Positions 1 through 9,754 of a stretch of DNA of 64,000 bases are shown piece by piece. The notes beneath the pieces were generated by a model. That model saw only the letters and a list, made by a program, of their open reading frames with translations, was not told the origin of the DNA and did not search any database. The DNA is from Neoconidiobolus thromboides FSU 785. Its lineage: Eukaryota; Entomophthoromycota; Entomophthoromycetes; Entomophthorales; Neoconidiobolaceae. The translations under genes were made by a program, and so were the position numbers. Within the stretch, counting starts at the first letter, position 1. Every line of letters starts with the position of its first letter. The stretch lies in contig MU626271.1 in the NCBI GenBank assembly GCA_025603075.1, forward strand, positions 62,001 to 126,000, given 5' to 3'.

Positions 1-110
1 AGCATACTAAAAAAAGCAAAAAGACAACCTCAAATTTTGGAGTAAATTTTTTTATAACGTTTATTTAAGTCACGATAATTAATAAAATTACTCAAAATAA
101 TTTCTCAACG

Positions 111-755
111 TTATTGCTTCATTAGCCTTAACCATTTGTTAATATTATTTACTTTAAAAATTGATTTTTTTACCATTTCTTCCACTGTTCTTGGTTTTCT
201 GCTGTCATTGTCTACCTTATTTAACTCATCGTAAATTTGATCATTTTCAACAAAATCTAATTTTTCTCTTGGAATGATATGAATATGAACATGGTTTACT
301 GACTGCCCAGCTTCAGGTCCATCCTATTATATATGAGTAACAAACAGTAATCTTTAATTAAAACTTACTTGTATTACATAACTTAACGAAGTTCCTTTAT
401 AGACAGACTCAATTACATTACCAACTTTCTGAGCTGTGATCCAAAGATCAGATATCTAATTGATGATAAGAGGTATTTAATGGTATGTTATCTATTTACT
501 TCATTATGATTTAATTTGGAAACTCGATCTACTTTGCGAAATGGTGAAACAAGGACATCTAATTTTGAATTAATAATTTAAAAATTGATTTATTCTTACG
601 TCCGCTATTAATAGTTATTAATTAAATTCTAAAATGTAAATAGTTAATCACTACCGTTTTATAGGCTTAAGGTTGACAAAGGCAAAGGATAATTTCGTAG
701 AATAAAATACTTGAGATTTAGGGATAATATTATTTCCAAAGTAAATGCAGGACAT
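111..755 (-). CDS. FHIT: Fhit-type HIT hydrolase (bis(5'-adenosyl)-triphosphatase), five exons
   Basis: Exons on the minus strand: 755-655, 604-600, 558-500, 455-369, 323-111, giving 154 aa. The Fhit family hydrolyses diadenosine tri/tetraphosphate. The N-terminus reads like Fhit ([23 protein letters not shown]), then [13 protein letters not shown], then [19 protein letters not shown] with the catalytic HxHxH at residues 95-99. The second exon is only CGGAC (604-600). Without it the frame is lost and the conserved GH of GHVLV is missing; with it the alignment is continuous. All introns are GT-AG and about 42-50 nt long. The start ATG at 755 gives MSCIYFG, as in the family. The length matches human Fhit (147 aa). 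Assignment is firm; the microexon is inferred from frame and family alignment. Confidence 0.88.
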
Positions 756-801
756 GAAAACGAAAATAAAAACAAAAAAAAGATATCTTTGAATTTTGAG
801 T

Positions 802-1020
802 TTATTTTTCTTTTTGTTCTTCATATTTTTTAAAACAAGTTCTAAATGCTTGCATCTCTTCACGACATTTACGCCAGTCCCTACCAGTTTCAAAATAGCA
901 GTTTTGTAATGCTTCATGCTCTTTGAAACATCCGGTTCTTTTAATTCTTAAATCATATTCATCCTCTTCTTCTTCTTCTTCTTCAATGATAACTTTATTG
1001 ATTTTATCTTCTGCTTGCAT
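802..1020 (-). CDS. COA4: COA4-like twin CX9C cytochrome c oxidase assembly factor
   Basis: A 72-aa protein without introns. An acidic poly-Glu stretch lies near residues 12-20, followed by a CHCH domain with two CX9C motifs (CFKEHEALQNC and CREEMQAFRTC) separated by YFETGRDWRK. The W-R-x-C and Q-A-F-x-x-C pattern is that of COA4/CHCHD8, an intermembrane-space protein oxidised by the Mia40 pathway and needed for complex IV assembly. The ATG at 1020 (MQAEDK) is preferred over an upstream in-frame ATG, which would add a hydrophobic leader not expected in this family. The glutamate tract is coded by a GAA/GAG microsatellite. The gene lies tail-to-head with the Fhit gene on the same strand. Confidence 0.75.
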   Translation of the reverse strand: MQAEDKINKVIIEEEEEEEDEYDLRIKRTGCFKEHEALQNCYFETGRDWRKCREEMQAFRTCFKKYEEQKEK

Positions 1021-1159
1021 TTTTATTATTATTAACAAAAGAAAAAAGGAGATTAAACTATTCCTATATTTATGTTTCAATCATAATATTGATAATAAAA
1101 AAGCCAACTTTTTTAAGTAAAAAAAACTACTGATTTTATTAATTAGTCAATTCATTATC

Positions 1160-1715
1160 TCACCACCTTATACGATGGACGCACCAGCCGGTAGGGTTAT
1201 TTGCTAAATAGTCTTGATGATATTCCTCAGCTAAATAAAATACTGTTGCTGGATTAAACTCTGTTATAATTGGGTTTTCAAATTTTGATTGAACTATGTC
1301 TTTAACTTTTAAAGACGTTTCTAATTGCTCTTGGCTATGGTAAAAAATAGCTGATCTATATTGTGTTCCTTCATCCTCCTCTTGTCTAATGACATATTAT
1401 AAATTTCTCAAATAAAGTAAAAAATAATATGGATAATTACCTATTAATCGTTGTAGGATCATGAATCCTCCAAAAAAAGTAAACTAAATCATAATAACTA
1501 AGCTCTTTAGGATCAAACTGAATTTCAATAGCTTCTGCATGCCCTGTTTCTCCAAGTTTTACTTCTGGATATTTTGGATCAATTAATTTACCCCCAGTGA
1601 AACCAACCTTAATGGATTTTAATTTATCCCCAAATTCTTTACGAAAATAGTATTCCATTCCCCAGAAACATCCTCCCGCTAAAGTGGCTACCTCTAAGTT
1701 AGTTTCTAAAGTCAT
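1160..1715 (-). CDS. MSRA: Peptide methionine-S-sulfoxide reductase MsrA, two exons
   Basis: Exon 1 is 1715-1441 and exon 2 is 1385-1160, joined across a 55-nt GT-AG intron, giving 166 aa. MsrA reduces methionine-S-sulfoxide in proteins and free methionine with thioredoxin. The catalytic motif GCFWG is at residues 15-19 (nucleophile Cys16), followed by the family stretches GFTGG, YPEV, GHAEAIEIQFDP, DPTTINRQEEDEGTQYRS and the C-terminal AEEYHQDYL. The intron falls inside the conserved NRQ...GTQYRS block, and splicing restores it exactly. Length and motif order are normal for the family. Confidence 0.93.
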
Positions 1716-2135
1716 TTAATTTATCTCTGTCAATAATATGCTTTAGATGTCTTTTTCACTTTATTTATAGTCTCTCTAAATCTATATTATTAATTTATAG
1801 TTTAGTCAGCATCCGATGATTATTTTTTTATTGAAATGGTGCAATCGATAGTTAAAATCAACTCATCCTGAATACAGATGATATAATTAAGGGATAAGTT
1901 ATTATTTCTAATCCCTAATCAAACTTATTTATTTTATAGTGTAAATCTTTCAAAATTAATATTACAACTTCATAATGAATTTGTATTAAAACTAAATAAA
2001 CGTTGATTGGGTCGGTTAAAACTAAAAGATTTTTTATTTGAATTTATTAGATAATATACTTTTTATACTTTAATGCTTTAATTTATGTTATTGCTTTTAC
2101 ACAAATATTTTATATGTTCTATTCTATTAAAATTA

Positions 2136-2241
2136 ATATGAGGATATACTTTTTTGTTTAAGAATTTTGCCAACAATCTTTCCACTCAAATAGCGCTTAA
2201 AAAATGGAAAAATAATGAAACCAAAAAAAACATCCCCATAT
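2136..2241 (+). repeat. MITE-like element copy, orientation A
   Basis: Has the family core CTTTCCACTCAAATAGCGCT with the right end CATCCCC flanked by ATAT; the left end is diverged (GAGGATA). Orientation A is defined by a GTTTAAGAATTTT left arm and a GAAACCAAAAA right arm. Confidence 0.85.
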
Positions 2242-2282
2242 AGTAACTTTTAATTCTAAAATAGTAGCCAAGTTTAATTTAC

Positions 2283-2373
2283 ATAGAGGAATGTCCTTTT
2301 ATTTCATTTACGATTTTTAAGCACTATCAAGTGGAAAAACTGCTGATGGAATTTTTTTTAAACATGTCCATAT
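2283..2373 (-). repeat. Degenerate MITE-like copy, orientation B
   Basis: TTTCATTTACG, TTTTTAAGCACTATCAAGTGGAAA and ACATGTCCATAT follow the reverse-complement order of the family with several substitutions and a shortened spacer. Confidence 0.6.
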
Positions 2374-2466
2374 GCTACAATTTAATAAAAAAAACATCTT
2401 TACATTATTAAAATAATGACTACTTTAAATATGTGTATTAAAGTTAATGTTTTTTAATGAATATAG

Positions 2467-2565
2467 ATATGGGAGTATTTTTTTAGCTTCATCACTTTTT
2501 CAATCTTTTGACTTGAATAGTGCTTAAAAATGGAAAAGTGATGAAACCAAAAAACACCCCCATAT
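2467..2565. repeat. Palindromic MITE-like element with two identical ends
   Basis: Both ends are of the GGTTTCATCACTTTTCC type: the left reads ATATGGGAGTATTTTTTTAG and TTCATCACTTTTTC, and the right end is its approximate reverse complement (GAAAAGTGATGAAACC, CACCCCCATAT). Normal copies have two different ends, so this copy is an inverted repeat of one half. Confidence 0.75.
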
Positions 2566-2869
2566 AGACTAAGGTGGAAGTTAAAGAGAAATTAGAAAGG
2601 ATCCTTTAACTGGACTTTAATAAACCCAGTACAGGAAAAATTTAAAATATTGAAAGATATTTTATATGAGTGATAGCTAACGAATTGTATATATAATAGA
2701 TACTCAACTTTTACTTTTTGTTTAACCCAATATGGAATATTAGGATTATATATTATGTCAATTAAATTAAATTGAGATGTTTTTTTACCTTAATAGAAAA
2801 TAGCATAATAATAATAAAACTTTGACAATAAAAAATAAACTATGTTGTTTTTATCAACTCTATAAATAG

Positions 2870-2977
2870 TATTTGGGGATGTGTTTTTATGTTTAAGAAT
2901 TTTACTAACAATTTTTCCACTTAAATAGTGCTTAAAAGATGGAAAAAAGTAGTGAAGCCAAAAAAATATCCCCATTT
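2870..2977 (+). repeat. MITE-like element copy, orientation A
   Basis: Complete: TTGGGGATGTG left end, central TTTTTCCACTTAAATAGTGC, right end ATCCCC. It is flanked on both sides by ATTT, consistent with a 4-bp target duplication. Confidence 0.85.
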
Positions 2978-3219
2978 CATATAATTTATTAAATTTCTTG
3001 ACTAAATTTTACAATAGCGATAATAAAATAAACTTTTTCTGTTATTATTTTCATTAGTAATGACTATTTCTAAAGGAGGATTTTTTAATTTAAATATTTG
3101 CTTCATCGATTATCTTATTTAAAAATATTAAAAAGCGCTACTGTCTTTTTTAACCAGTCTCTATATAGGGTTGGTTTGAGAAGAAACCTCACTCTAAGCA
3201 AAAATTTATCTGTTTAAAA

Positions 3220-3317
3220 AGATGGGGCTATTTTTAATTTCATCACTTTTCCACTTTTAAGCACTATTTGAGTGGAAAGATTGTTAGTAAAATCCTTAAA
3301 AGAACGCATCTCCATAT
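3220..3317 (-). repeat. MITE-like element copy, orientation B
   Basis: GATGGGGCT left end, TTTCATCACTTTTCCAC, CTATTTGAGTGGAAAGATTG centre, CATCTCCATAT right end. Confidence 0.8.
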
Positions 3318-3529
3318 TTTATAAGTATCAGAAGAATATGGTAAAGTGATTAAAATTCGCTAGTTTTGTATTTTATAAGAGAGTTTTAAAGTAAGCTCAT
3401 TTTTTTAAGTAAAAGATAAAAGACTGCTTTGGTTGCAATAGCAAATACTTATGTAAAGACAAATATTGGTGTAAAAAAATTCAGTTGCTGCTATCCCATA
3501 TTTTTCCCAATGGATATTTGCATAAAAGG

Positions 3530-3635
3530 AGATGGGGATGTTTTTTTTGACTTCATTACTTTTCCATCCTTTAAGCACTATTTAAGTGGAAAGATTGTTA
3601 GTGAAATTATTAAATATAGAAATAAATTCCCAGAT
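3530..3635 (-). repeat. MITE-like element copy, orientation B
   Basis: GGGGATGTTTTTTTTGACTT left end, central TTTAAGTGGAAAGATTGTTA, degraded right end TTCCC. It is flanked by AGAT on both sides, an informative non-palindromic 4-bp duplication. Confidence 0.82.
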
Positions 3636-3878
3636 ACTACTTTAGAAGCATCCTTATATACAACCCAACAAACTAAATGAAGTAATATAACTAGAATCAT
3701 AAGAAATAGTATAGTAAATACTTGAAAAATTGTTAATAACATATATGGATAGAGTATTTTTATCATAGTTTAAGGGCTTCAGATTGATATAATTAGTTTA
3801 TAAGTATTATTAAACACAAGCCAAATAATGAGATGTGGAAATAATTGTACTATTAAAATAATGAAATAAATTATGATA

Positions 3879-3921
3879 ATCAGATTAGAAACTAAAGACT
3901 AATGATAAGTAGATCTGATTA
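3879..3921 (+). promoter_or_regulatory. Two GATA-type motifs upstream of the siderophore carrier
   Basis: ATCAGATTA (3879-3887) and ATCTGATTA (3913-3921) lie 34 bp apart, about 110-150 bp before the carrier ORF. Each differs by one base from ATCWGATAA, the motif bound by fungal iron-repressing GATA factors (Fep1/SreA/Urbs1). The link to iron regulation is inference from motif and neighbour. Confidence 0.35.
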
Positions 3922-4028
3922 AAATATGATTAATGGAAATAAATTAAAAACTAAAATAAATCAAATTGTGAGACTTATAAAATGACACTAGATAAAAGTT
4001 TTTTAAAAGTATCAAACTCTAATAAAAG

Positions 4029-5729
4029 GTGAAAGAAGATTTAAAACAAGACTTTAATATTGAAGATGATAAGCAGGAAAAAAACAAAACTTTTGTTGCT
4101 AGCGAGTTGGGTGCAAGAAGGATGGCAAGCCTGCGTAGTGTAATTAGCAATAAAGAACTATGGGTTTGTTATATTGGTCTCTTCCTTATTACTTTTGTTA
4201 ACTCACTAGAATCGAATTTTAACTATAGCTTATTTAATATTGCTTTAGAAGAATTCAAAGCAAATGCTATTTTAAGTGTATTTGGAGTAGTAACTAGTTT
4301 GTTAGGAATTATCCTTGTTCCATTATATTCCAAGTTTACTGATTATTTCGGACGTACCGAAATTTATCTTTTCTCATTGTTGTGTCATCTTTTAGGTGTA
4401 GTGTTCCTTGGGGTGGCAAACTCTTTTTCTTTCTTTTTTGCTGGTTACTTTTTGTCTAACATCGGTTTTATCGGTTTTAATATTACTAAAAAAATCATAG
4501 TAGCTGATTTAACCTCATTGGCAAATAGAGCTATGTTTAGTTCTATAGATATGATACCATTTGTTTTAAACAACTGGTTGGGAACTTTGCTCGCAACTCC
4601 AGTTAGTGTAAACCTTGGATGGAGATGGGGTTATATAGTTTCCGCTGCTATATTCATCCCTTGCATTTCACTGTTTTTTGGTATGATGTTTTATTTACAA
4701 CGTAAAGCTAAAAAACAGACCAATACATTCGTTAGCATCAAACAATTTGGTCTTAGTACTGGTTTAAAGAATATTTATCAAGAGCTGGATTTAGTTGGGT
4801 TTACTTTACTAGTTGCTGGATTATTAACACTATTGATACCTTTTAACATTGCAGCCACATTAGAAAATGGTTGGGGTAGTCCAAGTATGATAGCTTTAAT
4901 TATTATTGGAGTTGTTTTACTTATTGGATTAATTGTATGGGAATCTAAATATGCTAAAGCTCCATTAATCCCATTATCGATATTTAAAAACAGAACAGTA
5001 TCAGGTGCCATTTTAGTCATTTGTTTAATTTCATTAGATTCTGGGATAAACTGGCAATACCTTTACTTATACTTCATGACCTCTCGAAAGCTTGATCCGA
5101 CTAGCGCTTCTTTGCTATTCAAAGGTTATCAAACGGGCTATCTAATTTCAGCTTTGATTACAGGATTTTTAATTAAAAAACTTCATAATTACAAGTATTT
5201 ATTGATTGCTGGTGCAGCATTAAATTGTATAGGTTTAGGCGCAATGATACCAGCAAGGTTCCCCCATTCAAGCGATTTATCAATTCATGTTACTCAAGCA
5301 CTTTCTGGGATTGGACAAGGCATAGTAGATATAGGCATAGCTGTAGCATATCAAGGATCAGTAGATAGAAAGGATATAGCAATTACGGTCAGTACAATTC
5401 AGATAATACAAGGAATAGTTAGTGCATTTGGAAATACAATTGCAGGTGTAGTTTGGGTTCAAGTAGTTCCCATGCTAATTAAGCAAAGAGTTGAAGGAGA
5501 AATCGATATGACAGGCGCGATGAACCAGATGAAATATGTTTGGGAGCTCCCATCAAACCAATTCGACCAAGTTATTTCTTCTTATGGAGATGTTCAAATG
5601 ATATTTTCAGCTTTATCATGTGCTTTAGCAGGGCTTGCTTTAGTTATTATCATTTTTATGATTAACCCTGTTAACGTTCATACTACCCAAAAGTTCGATG
5701 GAAAAATTACTGAAAAGCATGAAGACTAA
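4029..5729 (+). CDS. Siderophore-iron MFS transporter (SIT/ARN type)
   Basis: An open frame of 566 codons with about 14 hydrophobic segments. Family marks are GARRMASLRSV (the G-V-R-R-I-E-A-like box before the first helix), SLESNFNYSLFNIALEEF after TM1, FTDYFGR in the loop, ADLTSLANRAMFSSIDMIPF and LGWRWGY. SIT/ARN carriers import ferric-siderophore chelates with protons at the plasma membrane or endosome. The 5' end is unresolved: the frame opens at a GTG (4029) just after a stop, and the first in-frame ATG (4122) lies inside the conserved GARRM box. The true N-terminus therefore probably lies upstream (an AG acceptor at 4027-4028 fits) or this copy is damaged there. A decayed paralogue lies at 50.9-52.5 kb. 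Confidence 0.8.
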   Translation: MKEDLKQDFNIEDDKQEKNKTFVASELGARRMASLRSVISNKELWVCYIGLFLITFVNSLESNFNYSLFNIALEEFKANAILSVFGVVTSLLGIILVPLYSKFTDYFGRTEIYLFSLLCHLLGVVFLGVANSFSFFFAGYFLSNIGFIGFNITKKIIVADLTSLANRAMFSSIDMIPFVLNNWLGTLLATPVSVNLGWRWGYIVSAAIFIPCISLFFGMMFYLQRKAKKQTNTFVSIKQFGLSTGLKNIYQELDLVGFTLLVAGLLTLLIPFNIAATLENGWGSPSMIALIIIGVVLLIGLIVWESKYAKAPLIPLSIFKNRTVSGAILVICLISLDSGINWQYLYLYFMTSRKLDPTSASLLFKGYQTGYLISALITGFLIKKLHNYKYLLIAGAALNCIGLGAMIPARFPHSSDLSIHVTQALSGIGQGIVDIGIAVAYQGSVDRKDIAITVSTIQIIQGIVSAFGNTIAGVVWVQVVPMLIKQRVEGEIDMTGAMNQMKYVWELPSNQFDQVISSYGDVQMIFSALSCALAGLALVIIIFMINPVNVHTTQKFDGKITEKHED

Positions 5730-7295
5730 TCACAAAAAAGTTACTTTTGTTATAATAAACTGTTTAAATTTACTTAACTTTTTATTATTACTGCTATTAA
5801 AATCAATATTGGCTTATGGCCGTTATCGCTCAGAACTAGTATTTTGTAGAAATCATAGTACATAGTAAAGAGAAAATCCCAACTCTACCAAGGAACTAAA
5901 ACATCGAATCCTAAATGAGCTGTATTGAGCTATATTATTTTTAAAGGTTAACGATGAAGTTTTAAAATGGAATTATTATTTTTTGTTTAATATCATTTAA
6001 TATTGTAAAATTTATATTGCATTGGAAATGTGCAGAATATTGAAACGAATACATCCTTGAAGGTTTTTAAATTTTGTAACAGGCTTTGGAAAATAAAATG
6101 GTACATACGAGCTATATATTATATAAAACTAACATATGGGGATGTATTTTTTTGTTTAAGAATTTTAGTAACAATCTTCCGCTCAAGTAGCGCTCAAAAA
6201 ATGGAAAAAGTAATGAAATCAAAAAAACATTCCCGTATGTTTAAAAGCTTAAAAAGATGCTTTTAATAGTTTTATTTTTGATAGTTTTTATATTTTAGCA
6301 TTTTCAGTAACAATTTATGATAGCGTATAAATAATCCATTTTTTCAAAATTAATTCACATATTCTACTACCAATTTTGACATTAAAGACTACTTTATATT
6401 TATAGTATAACGTTTCAATAAAAGTATACATTTTAAAGATTACTTCATCAAAAAAATATTATAATATCTGAGTCATTTTAGAGAATGTTACAGATACTTT
6501 TACCGAAATTTACCAACTTATTTAGCATAAATAAATGGGTTTTTCTTATTATTTGTACTTAATTTACCCTTTTTTAATCTGGAACGCAACGAAGGTCCCA
6601 AGTGATTTTACTACCGTGATAGCATAAAAAGCAAAATAAAAGTGGGAGAGGAGGCATGTACCTCTTTTATAATAAATTAAAACTAGAAAATAATTGAACC
6701 TTGAATTTAGCGTATATTCAGAATTTTAAATTGCGCCTTAGTTATTTATAAAATCTTATATACTGAGAATTATAAACAGGATGCTACAGTTCTAATTTTT
6801 ATTATATCATATTTTGTATTAATTATTTATAAAAATGCTGGAACCTTTATTTAGATTGTATTTATTAAAATTTATGAGTAAAAGGGCTACAATAAATGAT
6901 AAAATGGACTTAAAGCTATTAAGAATCTATAAATAACTTAAATTTAGATCAAACAAAAAAAAAAGAAATAATAAAGCAACCCAATATTATTTGCTATTTA
7001 AGTATCAGTGTTCTTGATTAATAGGTCGATTTGCCCAAGATAGATAGATTTAGTGGTTCTTTAAGCGGGTGCTCAATTAAGAAACAAGAAGATTAAGTAC
7101 AAAAATAAAATTGAAGAGGGGATGAAATAAAGGATTTAAAATAAGAATATAGAATACTTAGCAGTAATTGAAGTAATATTTAAATGCTATAGTTTTTAAG
7201 CTTTATCTTTTAATAATTTTAAAATATTTAATAACTAATCTAGCAAATAACTATATAAAATATCAATAATATTTATTATAGTATAATATATCAAA
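5730..7295. other. Intergenic region, no gene seen
   Basis: AT-rich sequence between the siderophore carrier and the GMC oxidoreductase. The only recognisable item is one MITE-like copy at 6134-6238; a short open frame here exists only because it crosses that repeat. Confidence 0.6.
6134..6238 (+). repeat. MITE-like element copy, orientation A
   Basis: ATATGGGGATGTATTTTTTT left end, TTAAGAATTTTAGTAACAAT, central CTCAAGTAGCGCTC, right end CATTCCCGTAT. Confidence 0.87.
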
Positions 7296-9227
7296 ATGTT
7301 AAAGCTGGTATTTTTGATATTAAATTTAACGATAGTAGTATTGTGTCAAAAGAGCAATGATTATCGTAATAACAACAATGGTAAAGGAAGCACCAATGGG
7401 AATAGCAACAGCAGTAACAATAACAACAAAAGAAGCCAATATGACTATATTGTAGTAGGGGCTGGGGCAGCAGGATCAATAACTGCAGTAGGGTTAGCTG
7501 AAAAAGGATTTTCAGTATTACTTATTGAAGCGGGGCAAGACTATGCATCGGCTAATGTAACAACGCCAGCATTACATGTAAGAAGCTCAGAAGACCCAAA
7601 CATTAGTTGGGATTTTATGGTAAAACATTATGAAGAAAAAACAAATTTAAGACAGTCCGTCTTATATCCAAAAGCTTCCGGTATAGGGGGATGTACTTTG
7701 CATAATGCAATGTTACATATTTTGCCACATTACATTGATTACCAAAATATGGTCGATTTAACGGGTGATGACTCATGGAGTGAATCGAATATGATGAATT
7801 ACTATCAAAATATTGCACAGCCACAAATGCTAGAAAGACTACCCCCAGTAAGATTATTCAACCAATTAGGGACGCTATTTCAATCAATCTCTACATTCAC
7901 AACTAACTTGTTGAGTGAGAAAGGGAAAGGATGGCTCAAGTTATCAAATGTTAATATCTTCAACTTATTAGCAAATGATCCAAAACTAAGTGACTTGGTT
8001 TCAAAGATATTGGGTGCTCCATTAATATCAAGTATATTGGGGTTTGATATTAATTCGTATATCGCTGGTAGAAACCCAAACGCAGAATCACGCTCGTTTT
8101 TAGTCCCAATTAATGCTGACGTTAGCCAAGGAATGCAACGCACTGGGGTTTACGAACGAGTAAAATGGGCCACCAAAAACATGAAATTGACAGTATTAAC
8201 TAACTCTTTAGTTAGTAGAGTATTATTAGATAATGATAATTCTGCTTATGGTGTTGAATATTTACAAGGGGAGCATATATATAAGGCTTCAAAGTATAGT
8301 AGAAAGGCCAATTATAACTACCAAAAAGTGTATTGTAATAACGAAGTCATTGTTTCTGGTGGTACATTTAACACTCCACAAATCATGATGTTAAGCGGTA
8401 TTGGTGATCCAAATCATTTAAAATCGCTCAATATTGAGCCAAGAGTCAATTTACCAGGCGTAGGTAGAAATTTACATGACAGATATGAAATATCCGTCAA
8501 TTTCAAGTTTAATGCAAATTTTACAATTTTAAATGATTGCCTAATGGAAGGATCAAATGATGACCCATGCTTCAACAGATTTAAACAGGGACACTCTGGT
8601 CCATATACTTTTAATGGAGTTTTAGCTGCAGTCACAAAAAAATCTAATGAAAAATTGAAAGTACCAGATTTATTGACATTAATTGCACCTATTTACTTTA
8701 CTGGTTATCACCATGGAATGGGAGATGAGGTCTACATGAATAAAAATATTTTAAGCTTTTTGATACTAAAAGCACATACCTTTAATCGTGCTGGTAGAAT
8801 TTTATTAAATTCTAATGACCCAACGGACGTTCCTGATATTAATTTCAATTATTTCAAAGAAGGTGCTAACGAAGATCTACCTGCTATGATAAAAGGAATA
8901 AGAGATGTGCGTAATCTAATGAAAGATTTTTCCAATGAGAATGTTGAAGTAATTCCTGGTGAAAATGTTCAAACTGACCAACAGTTGAGTGATTATATTT
9001 TAAAGAGCTCCTGGGGACATCATGCTACTGGTACTATGAAAATTGGTAGACAAGGCGATCCATATGCTGTATTAGACTCTCAATTCAGAGTTAAAGGCAC
9101 TAAAAATCTAAGAGTAGTAGATCTTTCAATATTACCTGATATTCCTGGTTATTTCCCTGTACTTTATCTTTACATGATTGGTGCCAAAGCTGCTGACACC
9201 ATTGCCGCTGCTGTCGCTTCTAATTAA
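7296..9227 (+). CDS. Secreted GMC-family FAD oxidoreductase
   Basis: 643 aa, no introns. Residues 1-17 form a signal peptide (MLKLVFLILNLTIVVLC), then an Asn/Ser/Gly-rich linker to about residue 45, then the FAD dinucleotide motif DYIVVGAGAAGS and LLIEAG. GGCTLHNAML corresponds to GMC signature 1 and SGGTFNTPQIMMLSGIG to signature 2. The C-terminal active-site region has SSWGHHATGTMKIG (catalytic His pair region) and RVVDLSILPDIPG. The family oxidises alcohols, sugars or choline; the substrate cannot be read from the sequence. The signal peptide implies secretion or a cell-wall location. ATG at 7296 is the only start that keeps the signal peptide. Confidence 0.9.
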   Translation: MLKLVFLILNLTIVVLCQKSNDYRNNNNGKGSTNGNSNSSNNNNKRSQYDYIVVGAGAAGSITAVGLAEKGFSVLLIEAGQDYASANVTTPALHVRSSEDPNISWDFMVKHYEEKTNLRQSVLYPKASGIGGCTLHNAMLHILPHYIDYQNMVDLTGDDSWSESNMMNYYQNIAQPQMLERLPPVRLFNQLGTLFQSISTFTTNLLSEKGKGWLKLSNVNIFNLLANDPKLSDLVSKILGAPLISSILGFDINSYIAGRNPNAESRSFLVPINADVSQGMQRTGVYERVKWATKNMKLTVLTNSLVSRVLLDNDNSAYGVEYLQGEHIYKASKYSRKANYNYQKVYCNNEVIVSGGTFNTPQIMMLSGIGDPNHLKSLNIEPRVNLPGVGRNLHDRYEISVNFKFNANFTILNDCLMEGSNDDPCFNRFKQGHSGPYTFNGVLAAVTKKSNEKLKVPDLLTLIAPIYFTGYHHGMGDEVYMNKNILSFLILKAHTFNRAGRILLNSNDPTDVPDINFNYFKEGANEDLPAMIKGIRDVRNLMKDFSNENVEVIPGENVQTDQQLSDYILKSSWGHHATGTMKIGRQGDPYAVLDSQFRVKGTKNLRVVDLSILPDIPGYFPVLYLYMIGAKAADTIAAAVASN

Positions 9228-9491
9228 TTTTCTACAATCCCACAACTATTCATTCTAGTAAATAAAAATAACTTTTCTCTCGAATATAGAATAATTTATG
9301 CATTCGGTTTTTAAATTATTTTTAATAATTTAACCCATTGAGTTTTTAAATGATTAGAAAAAAATAGATAGCTGAAATTAATAATTTGATGTTATCAATT
9401 TTTTTATTATAGACTACAACGGTATATGATAAGACTCAAAAAAAATTCAAAATTATGTACAAAATGAAAATCATTAATGTTGTGAGCCAGC

Positions 9492-9598
9492 ATATGGGAG
9501 TGTTTTTTTTGACTTCATTATTTTTTCCATTTTTTAAGCGCTATTTGAGTGGAAAATTTGTTGCTAAAATTCTTAAATATAAAAATACATCCCCATAT
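9492..9598 (-). repeat. MITE-like element copy, orientation B
   Basis: ATATGGGAGTGTTTTTTTTG left end, centre TAAGCGCTATTTGAGTGG, right end ACATCCCCATAT. It lies between the 3' ends of the convergent GMC and UNC93-like genes. Confidence 0.87.
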
Positions 9599-9754
9599 AA
9601 TACAATTATTAAAGTTATGCAAAACTTAGAATTAATATTTTAAAATGCTATCTCAATAATTAAATTTAGGTCAAATATTCAAGTAAAATAAAATATAAAC
9701 TTTTTATTGCTTTTTAAAATTTAACCCGAAAAAGTGGGAATTAATTTATAATAT

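Larger units (their letters stand above)
1716..4028. other. Intergenic region carrying six MITE-like copies
   Basis: No credible gene. It contains six copies of the ~105-bp repeat (listed individually) in both orientations. The remainder is A+T-rich sequence without coding character. The last 150 bases include two GATA-type motifs upstream of the siderophore carrier. Confidence 0.7.

Noticed and set aside
923-1120. Plus-strand frame with a poly-Ser run
   Set aside because: It is the complement of the poly-Glu tract of the COA4-like gene.
2790-2975. Short open frames overlapping MITE copies (also at 3429-3680, 6030-6266, 9455-9643, 52666-52851)
   Set aside because: Their length comes from reading through the repeat itself (for example translations with SFKHYLSGKIVSKILKHK), so they recur wherever a copy lands and do not indicate genes.
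2136-3635. Regularly recurring ~105-bp repeats as a CRISPR or tandem array
   Set aside because: Copies lie in both orientations at irregular distances, are spread over 50 kb and have transposon-like termini; the genome is eukaryotic.
4009-4028. A 20-nt intron joining ATG 3982 to the siderophore carrier frame
   Set aside because: It would fix the frame, but all other introns here are at least about 40 nt; reported as an open question rather than a model.
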